This document shows, piece by piece, positions 31,788 to 41,797 of a DNA stretch of 64,000 nucleotides. The notes under the pieces are model-generated. The model worked only from the letters and a program-made list of their open reading frames with translations, made no database searches and was not told where the DNA came from. Made by a program: the position numbers and the translations under genes. Within the stretch, counting starts at the first letter, position 1, and every line of letters begins with the position of its first letter. The stretch is from Nannochloropsis oceanica (lineage: Eukaryota > Sar > Eustigmatophyceae > Eustigmatales > Monodopsidaceae), in NCBI GenBank assembly GCA_004519485.1, contig CP038117.1:372001-436000 (forward strand), in the 5' to 3' direction.

Positions 31788-34466
31788 CTACTCCTCCTTC
31801 GTCCCATCACCCCCAGCAACCACCTTCTCCTCCTCCTCTTCATCCCCCTCCTCCTCATATCTCCCTCTCGGTACATTCTTCAAATCCTCATTCAAGCTCC
31901 GTCCCAACATCAACAAGTCCACGGCTCCATACCCCAAAGCGGAATGCGCTGCCAGCCATCCCCCCATCACACTTCCTCCAAAAGTCCCAAGTACCAGATC
32001 CCCACCTCCCAGAAAAACATTCTCCACCCCAGGAGCTATCCTAGTCCTCAAGCCAGGTGCCACAAACCGCGCAGGACGATGGGACAACCCCACCCGGAAA
32101 GGGCCAATCGTCTGGATCCCTCCGTGCTCTTCCTCAAACTGCCCCGCTATCTGCGGGTACAACTGCACCAATCGTTTCATCATCATTTGTTGCAATCGAC
32201 GAATTTTCGCGTCCGAAGGCTGCTTCATCTTATAGTATTTCAAGCCCGGTCCCGGTCCAAACACACCAGCATTAGGGAGGGAAGGAGGGGGGCTGGGCGG
32301 CGCTGTGGGCCCTGTGGCAGCAAGTCCTGGTGCGATTTGCACAGCGGGTCTACTGCTGGTGCTCCCGTCCATCCGCCGATAGCACGCTTCCACAATGTCG
32401 TCATCCGCCTCCGTCTCAATTACACAAGTACTGTAGAGCTGCTCCTGCGGTAAATGTTGCTGCTGTTGTTTCTTCCCCCCACCCCCCCCAATAGCGGGCG
32501 CCGCCACGCCCGACGGGTGTTTCGCCGAAGGAAAATACACGTGAAACCACCCTCCCGGTACCTCTCCTCCCACCCCATCCTCCGTCGGCACCTGATAGTA
32601 ATCAGAGGCGGGCAAATCCAATTCTTCTGCCGAGCCCTTGAGCAACAAGAGGGTGTACAACCTGGGCCTTGCCTCCTCCAAGTGGTCGCCACCGAATGGC
32701 AAAGCCACTTCCTTGGGCAACCACTGTGTGAAGAGCGGCACTACCCCCGACGACCCAATAATCGATTCCCTGCATTTTATTTCCAATCCATTCTCCAACA
32801 TCACCCCTACAGCCCGCCGTTTGCCCGCAGCAGCGGACGTCTGACCTGTATCTCCCCCCTTCTCCTTCTTCTCGCCCCTCTTCGTTACGCTCATCAAAAT
32901 CCCTTTCACCTTCACCCGTGTCAATACCATTCCCCCTGCCTTCTTGATCGTCGGAACCAGTGCACGTGCCACGCTTCTGTACCCTCCCTGGGGCCAATTT
33001 AGCCCCTCCATTCCCTGGCTCAATGCCGAGACATAGGCCGCAAAACTCACCTCACCTGGCCCCAGATTCTCAGTTCGAAACCCGCCCCTCATCACATCCA
33101 GGGACCCCCACTCGGGCAACGTCACCGACGTAACTTCCTGCACTGTGCGTCCTCCAATCCCTCCATAGCCCTGTCCAAATATCATCGCGATCCATCCTGC
33201 CGTCTTCTGGCCGAACAATCTCCCCACCCAGAACGCCGCTTGCTCCCGCGCTACCGATTCCACCCTTGTCACAAACATCCCCACCCTGCCCCGATTCTCA
33301 GGGCCCGGCGCCGAGATCACCTGATCGTCAATCAATGCCTGTTTTCCCGCGCGATACACGACATCGCCTAAATTCCCCACACGCGCCACGTCGAATGAAT
33401 ATCCATTCTCTTCGGTTCCCACCCTTGACCATTTCACTGCTGGTGCTCCCTCCAAGTACGCGCTTTGGAGCATCTTGTCATAAACCTGCAGCTTACCCAC
33501 GCTCAGAAGCCCATAATCGACCTGGACTCCTTTCATCTCCGTCATACAATTTCCCAAGCTGTCGCCTGACTCGAGGACAAGGACTGTGTGCCCTACCCGT
33601 GCGAGGAGAGCAGCTGTGTAGAGCCCTCCGACATCCGACCCGAGCACGATGTGATCGACTTCCTTCGGCAAGCTCGTGAGGGTTTGCATGTCGCGAGCAT
33701 CTGCTGATAGTCCATCTCCCTTCCTTAAACGTGTAGGGCGCTTATCTTTGTCCTCGTCTGCTGTTGCTCCTGTCTCTCCTGCTCCTACTCCTACTCCTGC
33801 TCTCTTGTTCGGCGGGACGTAGCCTTTGGGCTTACGTCTCAAGGCCCAGACTTTCATACCAACTGTCAACCCACCAACAAGGATGGGGTGGATGTTGTAG
33901 AAAAACGCGGCGGCGAGGGCCAGGTACGACAGAGGCTGCTTGGCTCTGTAAAGCATGAAGAGCAACACCACGATGGCAGCAGGGGCCATCCTTGCCTCGC
34001 CCATCAGCTCTATCGCAAATAAATCGTCCAACAACCCCATAACCCATTGAAACCACGGGTTGAGAATAACATGCTTCCAAACACCGTACTTCTCGTCCAG
34101 TTCCCTCTCCTTCTTGGCGGCGTCCGCTGTCGATTTCCAGTCAATGTCTTTCGCCTTATCCAAAGCTTCCCTTCGAGCCATTTCCACCTTGAGTCGTCTC
34201 AATTCCTCCGCCTGTTTGACAGAAACCTTTTCTTCCTCCTCTTCCGCCGCCGCAGCGGCAGCGTCAGCCACCGCCTCTTCCATGGCCGCAGCGTTGATGC
34301 CTTCGGCCTCCAGGTTTTCCCAGACCCGCGGGGAGACCTTGCCCAGCTTGACAGCGGTGACGCGCGGGAGCATCGACGTGGTGGTAAGGAGGGCGGCAAG
34401 GATGGACACGAACAGGAGGGGGGTCATGACGAGGGTCGTCGTCCGTGGGTTCCGTCTGCTCAACAT
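31788..34466 (-). CDS. FAD-dependent oxidoreductase, RetSat/carotenoid isomerase-like, membrane bound
   Basis: Single exon, 892 aa. N terminus: a signal sequence ('PLLFVSILAALLTTTSMLPR'), a coiled Ala/Glu-rich segment, then two or three membrane helices ('AAIVVLLFMLYR', 'YLALAAAFFYNIHPILVGGL'). From about residue 270 comes a phytoene-desaturase-like FAD fold: dinucleotide motif 'HIVLGSDVGGLYTAALLARV' with 'LVLESG', 'FAAYVSALSQGMEGLNWPQG', and the C-terminal FAD motif 'ENVFLGGGDLVLGTFGGSVM'. The first motif is G-S-D-V-G-G rather than the usual GxGxxG. Family members saturate retinol or isomerise carotenoids; the substrate here cannot be told. Gly/Gln- and Pro/Ala-rich inserts lengthen it beyond the usual ~600 aa. 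Confidence 0.8.
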   Translation of the reverse strand: MLSRRNPRTTTLVMTPLLFVSILAALLTTTSMLPRVTAVKLGKVSPRVWENLEAEGINAAAMEEAVADAAAAAAEEEEEKVSVKQAEELRRLKVEMARREALDKAKDIDWKSTADAAKKERELDEKYGVWKHVILNPWFQWVMGLLDDLFAIELMGEARMAPAAIVVLLFMLYRAKQPLSYLALAAAFFYNIHPILVGGLTVGMKVWALRRKPKGYVPPNKRAGVGVGAGETGATADEDKDKRPTRLRKGDGLSADARDMQTLTSLPKEVDHIVLGSDVGGLYTAALLARVGHTVLVLESGDSLGNCMTEMKGVQVDYGLLSVGKLQVYDKMLQSAYLEGAPAVKWSRVGTEENGYSFDVARVGNLGDVVYRAGKQALIDDQVISAPGPENRGRVGMFVTRVESVAREQAAFWVGRLFGQKTAGWIAMIFGQGYGGIGGRTVQEVTSVTLPEWGSLDVMRGGFRTENLGPGEVSFAAYVSALSQGMEGLNWPQGGYRSVARALVPTIKKAGGMVLTRVKVKGILMSVTKRGEKKEKGGDTGQTSAAAGKRRAVGVMLENGLEIKCRESIIGSSGVVPLFTQWLPKEVALPFGGDHLEEARPRLYTLLLLKGSAEELDLPASDYYQVPTEDGVGGEVPGGWFHVYFPSAKHPSGVAAPAIGGGGGKKQQQQHLPQEQLYSTCVIETEADDDIVEACYRRMDGSTSSRPAVQIAPGLAATGPTAPPSPPPSLPNAGVFGPGPGLKYYKMKQPSDAKIRRLQQMMMKRLVQLYPQIAGQFEEEHGGIQTIGPFRVGLSHRPARFVAPGLRTRIAPGVENVFLGGGDLVLGTFGGSVMGGWLAAHSALGYGAVDLLMLGRSLNEDLKNVPRGRYEEEGDEEEEEKVVAGGDGTKEE

Positions 34467-34908
34467 GGTATGGCACTAGCTGGGGGTGGGGAGGTGACTT
34501 GATGATGGAAGGCTCCTCTGAACCGTTGATGACGATGATGCAGGGGCCACGAGACGAGGATAGGCTTGTTTACAGGTTGGCCTGTGTGGAGATGATAGTG
34601 TGGCAGGTCGATGGTAAGTGGGGACTGGGCACGTGACACTTACACGATCGCACTGTGACGGAGGGACGAGGGACGAGAGCCTTCAGAAAAATGCAGCTGT
34701 GACAGGCGGTCTGTGTGTCCGTTTCGCCTGCTCACACGATCAAGCGTCTGTAATCCTATCATCGTGCTGCATTCTTATTTGCTATGATTTATCTTGCCAG
34801 TATGCACGCTTATTAGCCCTCTCGTCTCCAGATTCTTTTGGCTGGCCCGGCCTCCCTCCACTACCAAACACACGCAGCCACCTTACACGACACAGCATCG
34901 CTGCTACT
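34467..34908. promoter_or_regulatory. Divergent promoter, flavoprotein / PDZ-TBC protein
   Basis: A 442-bp gap. No specific element recognised. The frame from 34618 leads into the PDZ-TBC gene but lacks protein-like sequence before the ATG at 34909. Confidence 0.4.
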
Positions 34909-35021
34909 ATGGAGGGGTCCCTCCCCCAAACTCGTACCGCCACTCTGACCACCGTCGACGCGTCTGCAATGCTTTGGGAAGCCACTTTCGATGCTATCGA
35001 GGACGAGAAAGCCTCTCACGT

Positions 35022-35071
<50 letters not shown>

Positions 35072-35085
35072 GCAGCAGCAGCATC

Positions 35086-35181
<96 letters not shown>

Positions 35182-37352
35182 AACAACAACACTACTACTA
35201 CCACCATCAGCGACGAGGAGAAGGAGCGGGAGGACGACGACGGTGTGGACGCTCCCCGAGAGCAACGTGTGTCGGTCATTCGGGGTGCTACGCTATGTGT
35301 TTGCGTCCGTGATGATGCCCCTGCCATGCCTCGAACGGTATTTATTTCTCGCTTCGACGCCGCAAGCCCAGAAGGCGGTAAAGGCCCCATCGAGGCGAGC
35401 AGCGTGGTAGAATTAGGGGATTTTCTCGTCAAGGTAAACGATGTGGATGTTGTTGGCAAAGGCGCGCGGCACGTATCGACGCTTCTCCAGAAAGGAGCTG
35501 GCCACGACAGCTCCGTCGTCTTGACGTTCCGAAGGCTCAAGGATACTTCTCGGTGTGGTGAGGGAGCACGGGAGAGAGTTAAGCAAGACGAGACAGATGG
35601 AAGCGGTTTCCAATTATCAGAAAAACGTAGGTTTTCCAGGAATGGGTGTAAAGATGGCGTACAAATATATTTTTCGTAACGTACACCACCGCGATGATCC
35701 CCATTATATCTATACGCTCACATCTTGCAATCACACTTTTCAATGTAGATCGGGTCGTCATTTTCAAGCATCTCCTGGCTAGCGAACACATTGACGAGGC
35801 GCGTCTCAAGAGCTTGGCGGCCAACGGGATTCCAGACGTAGATAAGCATTTGCGCCCACTTGTTTGGCGCGTTTTGTTGTCCTACTTGCCGTACGATCGC
35901 TCGCGCTGGGATGCACACTTGAAAGAACAACGCACAGCCTATCAGCAGTTTGTGCATGATCTCTGTATTATTGTGGCTCCGACGTCAAAAAATGGGATTT
36001 TCCCATCCAGCAGGAGCAGTAGCTCCAGCATCAGCACCAGCACCAGCACCAGCACCAGCACGAACGACGGAGGGAGCTGGAGCAACAAGGGCAATGTGAT
36101 GGTGGACATACCCAAACTGTCGTCCTATGAACCAAAGGGATCGACGCTCCTAGAGCCCTTGGAAGCAGAAAAGACGAACACACTGTGCACTGAGAACATC
36201 GACGAGGAAACAACTTTGGAAACCTCGCGAGAAGATGGACAAGCGCCTCCATCTGGTGGCGCACGCACCAGTTGTAGTAGCAGAAGCAACGACGCAATTG
36301 ACATGTCCACCAGCCGCTCAGAGTACCTTCTTACCCGGCCTCGGATCTCGTCGGACCAGCCTTTGTTTGATGCGGTTCGCAAGGATGTAGTGCGCACTCA
36401 TTCTGATCAAAATTTTTATCTTGATCGCATCCACGGCCCTGCGCGTTACGATGCTCTGCTGCGGATTCTCTTCATCTACGCCAAGATCAATGTGGGTACT
36501 CGTTATATTCAAGGAATGAATGAGCTGGTTGGCACTCTACTTTATGTATTTGCGTCTGATCCGGACGCTGAATGGGCGCAGCACGCCGAGGCAGATACCC
36601 TGTTCTGCTTCACGCACCTCATGTCGCAGCTTCGGGACGTTTTCATCGAGAGGATGGATGCGACTGACACGGGTATTGAGGGCCGAATCCAACAATTGGA
36701 GACTCTATTGGCACGGCACGATCCTGCTCTAAACAAACATTTCCGCATGCTTGGCCTCGATGCGCACTTTTATTCGCTCCGATGGATCACTACGCTCTTT
36801 TGCCGTGAGTTTACCCTTCCTGACAGTATCGCTGTATGGGACGCATTGTTTGCAGACGAAAAGTTGCCTGAGTTTGTGCTTTTCTTTTGTTTAGCTATGC
36901 TCCTTGAGCAGCGGGAGATATTGCTGCGAAACGATTTCGGGTTTAATCTCCAGTCCTTGCAAAACTATTCACCCGAGGTGGAGGTCAAACGGCTGCTGGA
37001 CCGCATGAAGGCGTTGCGATCATACGACGCACAACTAGGCTTGGGCTTGGATGATCTGAAGCCATCCAAAAGTCGTCTTCGCCACTTCTTGGCGCGCGTT
37101 AAGTCGCATGTCCAGGACGAAATGCCAGTTGCTATGGATTCGTTCTCGACTGAAAGCAAAACGCAGCTGAGCCGTGCTGGGGCGCAACTGAAGAACTCCT
37201 TTGGTAGCATGCGCAAGCTTATTGTTGATAATTTGTCCGTTCTTCCCCCTCCGGAAGGGGCAGGTAAGACGACTAGGCTACGCGACGTGAGGATGACACC
37301 ACGAGACAAGGCGGCGGGCTCTGCCTTGTCATCATTAAGAGACGAGCCTTGA
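34909..37352 (+). CDS. PDZ-TBC domain RabGAP with long Asn run
   Basis: Two exons, 34909-35626 and 35749-37352 (773 aa). Donor AAAAAC/GTAGGT, acceptor AATGTAG, phase 1, giving 'QLSEKHRVVIFKHLL'. Exon 1: Ser run, 35 consecutive Asn, then a PDZ-like domain (about 143-210) with 'TVFISRFDAASPEGG' and 'VVELGDFLVKVNDVDVVGKG'. Exon 2: a TBC domain with 'GIPDVDKHLRPLVWRVLLSY' and both catalytic fingers, the Arg finger in 'VRKDVVRTH' (about 453) and the Gln finger in 'RYIQGMNELVG' (about 492), so it should be an active Rab GTPase-activating protein, TBC1D13-like in order. A long Ser/Thr-rich insert splits the TBC N-terminal half. A Rab5-like GTPase is encoded 10 kb away, but no link is shown. Confidence 0.88.
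35086..35190 (+). repeat. (AAC)35 tract coding Asn35
   Basis: 105 bp, 34 AAC and one AAT, in frame in the PDZ-TBC gene. It follows AGC repeats coding Ser. Confidence 0.95.
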
Positions 37353-37677
37353 AAACACAGAAAATAAGATGACGTAGATTGTACGTGCCACCTTTCATTT
37401 TTTAATCTTCGCTTACAGACCTGTCTCTCGAATCTATTTAGACATGTACAAATGCTCCCAACATGTCTTCTCCTATATATGTAAATTTTACCTACCTGAT
37501 TTCTGCAATGACTTTCAAAATGTCTTGCTTTTGAGAATTATTTACCATGACACATGTTACAACGTCACACTACGTACTGGAACTGTTTAGGGTTTTGGTC
37601 GTCAAGCTGTATGTCCCATGACTTGCATAATATCTTGCCTTCTTCGCGACCTAGGCACCTCCGCCTCGGCCCTCCCA
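37353..37677. other. Intergenic, convergent 3' ends
   Basis: 325 bp, AT-richer than the genes, between the PDZ-TBC and CapA-like 3' ends. No gene seen. Confidence 0.5.
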
Positions 37678-39046
37678 TTAGAGATCAAACACCAATCGCC
37701 GGCGTTGCTTGTCTTCCCAGACGTGCGTCCCATACTTCGCCGAGAACTTTTGGAAACGTTGTACAATGAAGTCATATTCCTGTCCCATAGCCAACCTTGT
37801 CAAACAAAAATCGAGCTTCAAGGGAACGGCCTCCACCCGCCAAGGTTCCTTCGTGTCTAAGTCAAACAACACAAAGAAAAAGAGGCCCAAATCATTGCGG
37901 GCATAGGGATCCGTCGCATAGTCGTCCACAAAGTCACCTATGTCGTAAAGACACCGCAGTTCCGTCGATGCCCCTTGAAAACAATGAGCACTGTGTCCGG
38001 CAATCAAGTCAGCGCCCATGTTATGCAAGATTTTGGCTGATTCGCGTACATAGAGCAAAGGATCGAGGCACATATTCGGACCCCAGTGAGGGGACACTAT
38101 GACCACGTCGCAGTGCTCCACCTCCTTTAAAAAACGGATCTTGTCGCCAAGCCAGGTAGGAACCAAGGGTCCCATGCTGCCTCCGCCCCCCTCGCCTGCA
38201 GCCGCCGGCGTGTCGATATCGCTGCGCCTGCGAGGAAAGGAGAGGAGAAGAAAAGAGAAACCGGATCAGCGATCTACCGGCAAAAGTGATCTAGCCATGA
38301 TTTAAGATCGGGCGACAAAATGGCAACAACTTAATTTAAGCGGAACAACAAATGGGTCCCAATCCCAAAACGTACCGCTGCAAATCCACATAGCACACCC
38401 CGGGTCGGTCTGCTTTCGCATCAAACTCGAGCGGATGGTCCGTCACACCTATGATGCCTATTCGCATACCTTCATGCTCCAAAATCACTGGCTGGCGAGC
38501 CTCGGCCAAGTTCCGCCCTGCACCTGTGTAAGGGATGCCCGCCTCATCCAGCGTCTTCAGTGTGTCTTCGAGGCCCGGCACGTCGTAATCTAGCGCGTGA
38601 TTGTTGGCCAATGTCACGGCATCCACACCAAGAATCTTCAGTTCGTTCACGGAGCAAAACGGCGCACGAAAAAAAAAAGGCTTGTGAGGATTCGGCCAGC
38701 GTTGATGATGATTCGTGATGCAACACTCAAGGTTCAGAAAAAAGAGATCTGCCTCGTGAGCCAAAGCCACCACTTCGGGCGCAAAGACCACGGCTTCATC
38801 CTCTTTCGGTTTGCGAGGGGGCGTGCCGAATGCGCTTCCTCCGGGAGGGAAGGGCATTTTTGTGCGCTCCGTATCTTTAGGTGCATCGGATGGATCCCTC
38901 GCTTGCAGAATGGCCTCCGCCACGCAGCGTCCCAGCATCGTGTCCCCTGCCAACGCTAGACGCAAAACCCGGCGTGCTGGGCTCGTGCGTGGCGTCCTCG
39001 GCGGCACGACAGAGCTGCTGTTCCTTACGGCGGTGGCAGATGCCAT
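37678..39046 (-). CDS. CapA-family (PGA_cap) metallophosphatase-fold protein
   Basis: Two exons: 39046-38376 and 38227-37678 (406 aa). Donor GCG/GTACGT, acceptor CTCGCAG, phase 2, giving 'DLQRRSDIDTP'. CapA proteins have a calcineurin-like metallophosphatase fold and in bacteria take part in poly-gamma-glutamate capsule synthesis. Metal-site motifs in order: 'ALAGDTMLGR', 'FFLNLECCIT', 'VTLANNHALDYDVPGLEDTL', 'IVSPHWGPN' and 'GHSAHCFQG'. The start at 39046 gives a Ser/Thr/Arg-rich N terminus with no convincing signal peptide, so cytosolic location is possible. The family is mainly bacterial and archaeal but is known in some eukaryotes; an ancient transfer is an inference. The presence of a normal intron shows it is settled in this genome. 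Confidence 0.85.
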
Positions 39047-40096
39047 GATGTTGCTTATAATAAGCGGACGAAAATAGAAATGTGGAGGACTCAAACGCAC
39101 ACAATGTGCTCGCACTAATTGCAAGAGGGATAGTATGAGGCGGTATATCGGCCCCGGCGATTTGGTGGGTGTGGATGGGGACTATTTTGTGGATATGTAG
39201 AGGGAAAAAGGTTTGATGAGCTGTGTCTCAATAACGTCGAGCTATGAAAGCAGCCTCAGCCAGCAGTGAAGATGTGGGATTGGAGGGGACTGTCACCTGA
39301 GCAGAGGGAAAGGAGAATGTGAATGAAGGAGTCAAATGCACCAAGCCGTGGGGCATTTTTACGGCTTCCTAAGATGTCCAGCCTCAGGAATCCACTTTTA
39401 ACATAAACTTTAAATTGACAGAACAGTACGCGAGATGTGAAAGCGGGCATCTAACTCACGCAACGACCTCCCCACCCCCCAGACCCCAATTCCCCTGTCA
39501 CTTCCCTGCTCGTGCTGCCTCATCGCCCATCCAGCGCCTAACATTTCAGACCAATACACTTAGTAAGACAAAGCCAGTAATGTATAGCCGCACTAAACAA
39601 GCGCGGAATGCGCTGGGAAATTGCTGTGGGCGAGGCAAAACTGTTAATGCAACGCTGATGCCCTCGCCGTCTCGCTCTTCTGCTATACGTGCACATCGAA
39701 TTGCAACACGTTGTGCTATTTTCGGGAATGGCCGGGTGAGTTGTTTATTATTTGTTCCCAAAAACAGGCATAGGTGATTGGTGTTAAGCCTTATTCGGTA
39801 CTTGGGTCCTTTGCCTTTTCGGGGAAGTTTGCGGCATCCAAAGCTGTGCTTGACTCAAACTCGGAGTTCAACTGGAGTATAACGATGAACCGAGGCGGGC
39901 AATTCCTCAGCGAAATCACAGACAACTCAAACCCCTCATAAATTCTCCACCCCATACACCACAACAGATTCTGCAAGTTATCCAGCTGCCTTGTTCCAGC
40001 AGTTGTCTGGCCAAGCTTTAACTTTCCTGCGTCTACCTTGAGACCCGCCGTTCTTATTCCTCTCCCAACGTGTCGGCAGCGTCGCTGCAGATTATC
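39047..40096. promoter_or_regulatory. Divergent intergenic region, CapA / S28 peptidase
   Basis: 1050 bp. On the minus strand a frame at 39791-40360 includes about 65 residues with a protein-like look ('NLLWCMGWRIYEGFELSVIS'), but its 5' part is antisense to the peptidase start. No splice partner was found. The rest shows nothing clear. Confidence 0.3.
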
Positions 40097-41656
40097 ATGC
40101 CCCGACCCACCATTACCTTCTTTGTCCTCGTCCTTTTCACCTTCCTCCTCGGCCTTTGCCCGGTACAAGCCGAGTCCTGGTTCCCGCCGGAACGATGCCG
40201 CGGAGGCACGCTCTGGCAAGATTTCATCGCCCGCCATCCGCACGCGGCTGCTTCCCCTTATGCACACGCGCACACATGGGACGCCCCAATCGACCATTTC
40301 AATGCCGACGACAAGAGCACGTTCAAGCAGCGCTACTTTTTCAATGATAAGTTCTTTCAACCATTAGCTAATAGCTCTAATAATCTGGTCTTTCTTATGA
40401 TTGGGGGTGAAGGCACCCTCCAAGGCCCTCCAGGAGGGTTCGTAGCAGATCTCGGCAAGGAGCACAGCGCTCTCCTCGTCGCCCTCGAACACCGCTTCTA
40501 CGGCGAAAGCTTTCCCAAGTACGACATGAGCACCGAGGCCCTTTCTCAATACCTGACCGTAAATCAAGCCCTGGCAGACCTCGCGGCCTTCACCGACTAT
40601 CTCCAAAATTCAAAATTCCCGAACGTCCCCCTCCGTTTTTTTACAATCGGTGGATCTTACCCAGGGGCACTCGCCTCCTGGTACCGCATTGTTTACCCGG
40701 ATAAAACCATCGGCTCGCTGTCTTCATCTGGTGTGGTGAATTCCATTTTGGATTTCCCTCAATTTGACAGGTATGTTGCCCGCGCGATCGGGGAGTCCTG
40801 TGCAGGGCGGCTGCGGAACGTGACACACGCCTTTGAAGACGCTCTGCGTATCCCTGCGGCCGCCTGTGTGACGAAGGGGTTGTTTGGTTGTGATTGCGAG
40901 ATGTGGGACGTGGATTTCTTTTACATGCTCGCAGATGCTGCCGCGATGGTGAATCAGTATGGCCGGAAAGAAGAATTGTGCTCATTTTTGGAGGGATTGG
41001 AGAAGGACGAGGAGGGAAGGAGGAAGGAACCGCCGTCGGAGTTTGAATTGGTTTGGAGGTTTGCGAATTTCACGAACAGATACTATGGACCGCAATTCGG
41101 GGCGTCGTGTTTTTATGACTCGCGGTGTGCCGGAGATGTGAGCAAAGCAACATTAAATGAGAGGTCGTGGCGCTGGCAGAAATGTTCGGAGCTGGCTTAT
41201 TTTCAGGTGGCGCCCCTGAAAAAGGACGAGGAAGTGGGGAATGAAGGGGGGGGAGGGGGGTCGTTGAGGTCGAAGAAGGTGACATTGGAATACCATTTGG
41301 AGCAGTGCCGGAGGATTTTCGGAGAGGGCGTGGGCGAGCCGAGGGTGGAGGAGATTAATGCGAGGTTCGGGGGGTCGAGACCGAAGGCAACGAGAGTCTT
41401 TTACAGCGACTTTTCGGACGATCCGTGGCAGGCGGCGTCGGTGCTGTCGGAGGAGGATACGGAGCAACCGTTTCAATTGGCGGTGTATGATGGAGCGGGG
41501 CATTGCTCGGATTTGCATGAGCCGACGGAGGAAGATCACCCGGATTTGGTTAACTTGAGGGAGAGATTCAGGACGTATTTGACGCAGTGGTTGATGGAAG
41601 GGGAACATGGGGAGGGAGGGAAGGAGACCACAGACAGAAAGTCTGTGGTGAGGTAG
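40097..41656 (+). CDS. Serine carboxypeptidase S28 family (Pro-X carboxypeptidase/DPP2-like)
   Basis: Single exon, 519 aa from Met at 40097 (or 528 aa from 40070). S28 enzymes cleave next to proline in lysosome-like compartments or outside the cell. Signal peptide: 'ITFFVLVLFTFLLGLCPVQA'. Fold landmarks: 'WDAPIDHFN', 'FLMIGGEGTLQGPPGGFVAD', 'LVALEHRFYGESFP'. Catalytic triad: Ser in 'IGGSYPGALASWYR', Asp in 'FYSDFSDDPWQ', His in 'YDGAGHCSDLH'. All are present, so activity is expected. The length matches the family. The last codons form a perfect 9-bp inverted repeat. Confidence 0.92.
   Translation: MPRPTITFFVLVLFTFLLGLCPVQAESWFPPERCRGGTLWQDFIARHPHAAASPYAHAHTWDAPIDHFNADDKSTFKQRYFFNDKFFQPLANSSNNLVFLMIGGEGTLQGPPGGFVADLGKEHSALLVALEHRFYGESFPKYDMSTEALSQYLTVNQALADLAAFTDYLQNSKFPNVPLRFFTIGGSYPGALASWYRIVYPDKTIGSLSSSGVVNSILDFPQFDRYVARAIGESCAGRLRNVTHAFEDALRIPAAACVTKGLFGCDCEMWDVDFFYMLADAAAMVNQYGRKEELCSFLEGLEKDEEGRRKEPPSEFELVWRFANFTNRYYGPQFGASCFYDSRCAGDVSKATLNERSWRWQKCSELAYFQVAPLKKDEEVGNEGGGGGSLRSKKVTLEYHLEQCRRIFGEGVGEPRVEEINARFGGSRPKATRVFYSDFSDDPWQAASVLSEEDTEQPFQLAVYDGAGHCSDLHEPTEEDHPDLVNLRERFRTYLTQWLMEGEHGEGGKETTDRKSVVR
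41627..41649 (+). repeat. Perfect 9-bp inverted repeat at 3' end of S28 gene
   Basis: ACCACAGAC, a 5-base loop AGAAA, then GTCTGTGGT. The hairpin overlaps the last codons of the peptidase, just before the TAG stop at 41654. Confidence 0.7.
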
Positions 41657-41797
41657 AGTCAGCGGAAGGCTGTGTGTGGATTAAAACCAAAAATCGACGA
41701 AAAATAAGAGGAAAGAGACAAACAAGGTGACGAAGAAATACATTTCAACTCATTTCCTTTCCCCCCCTCCTTCCTCCTCCCATCTCTCCTTCTACCC

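Noticed and set aside
34861-35540. Frames coding poly-Gln, poly-Thr, poly-Val and poly-Leu
   Set aside because: All arise from the AAC tract; only the poly-Asn frame continues into PDZ and TBC domains.
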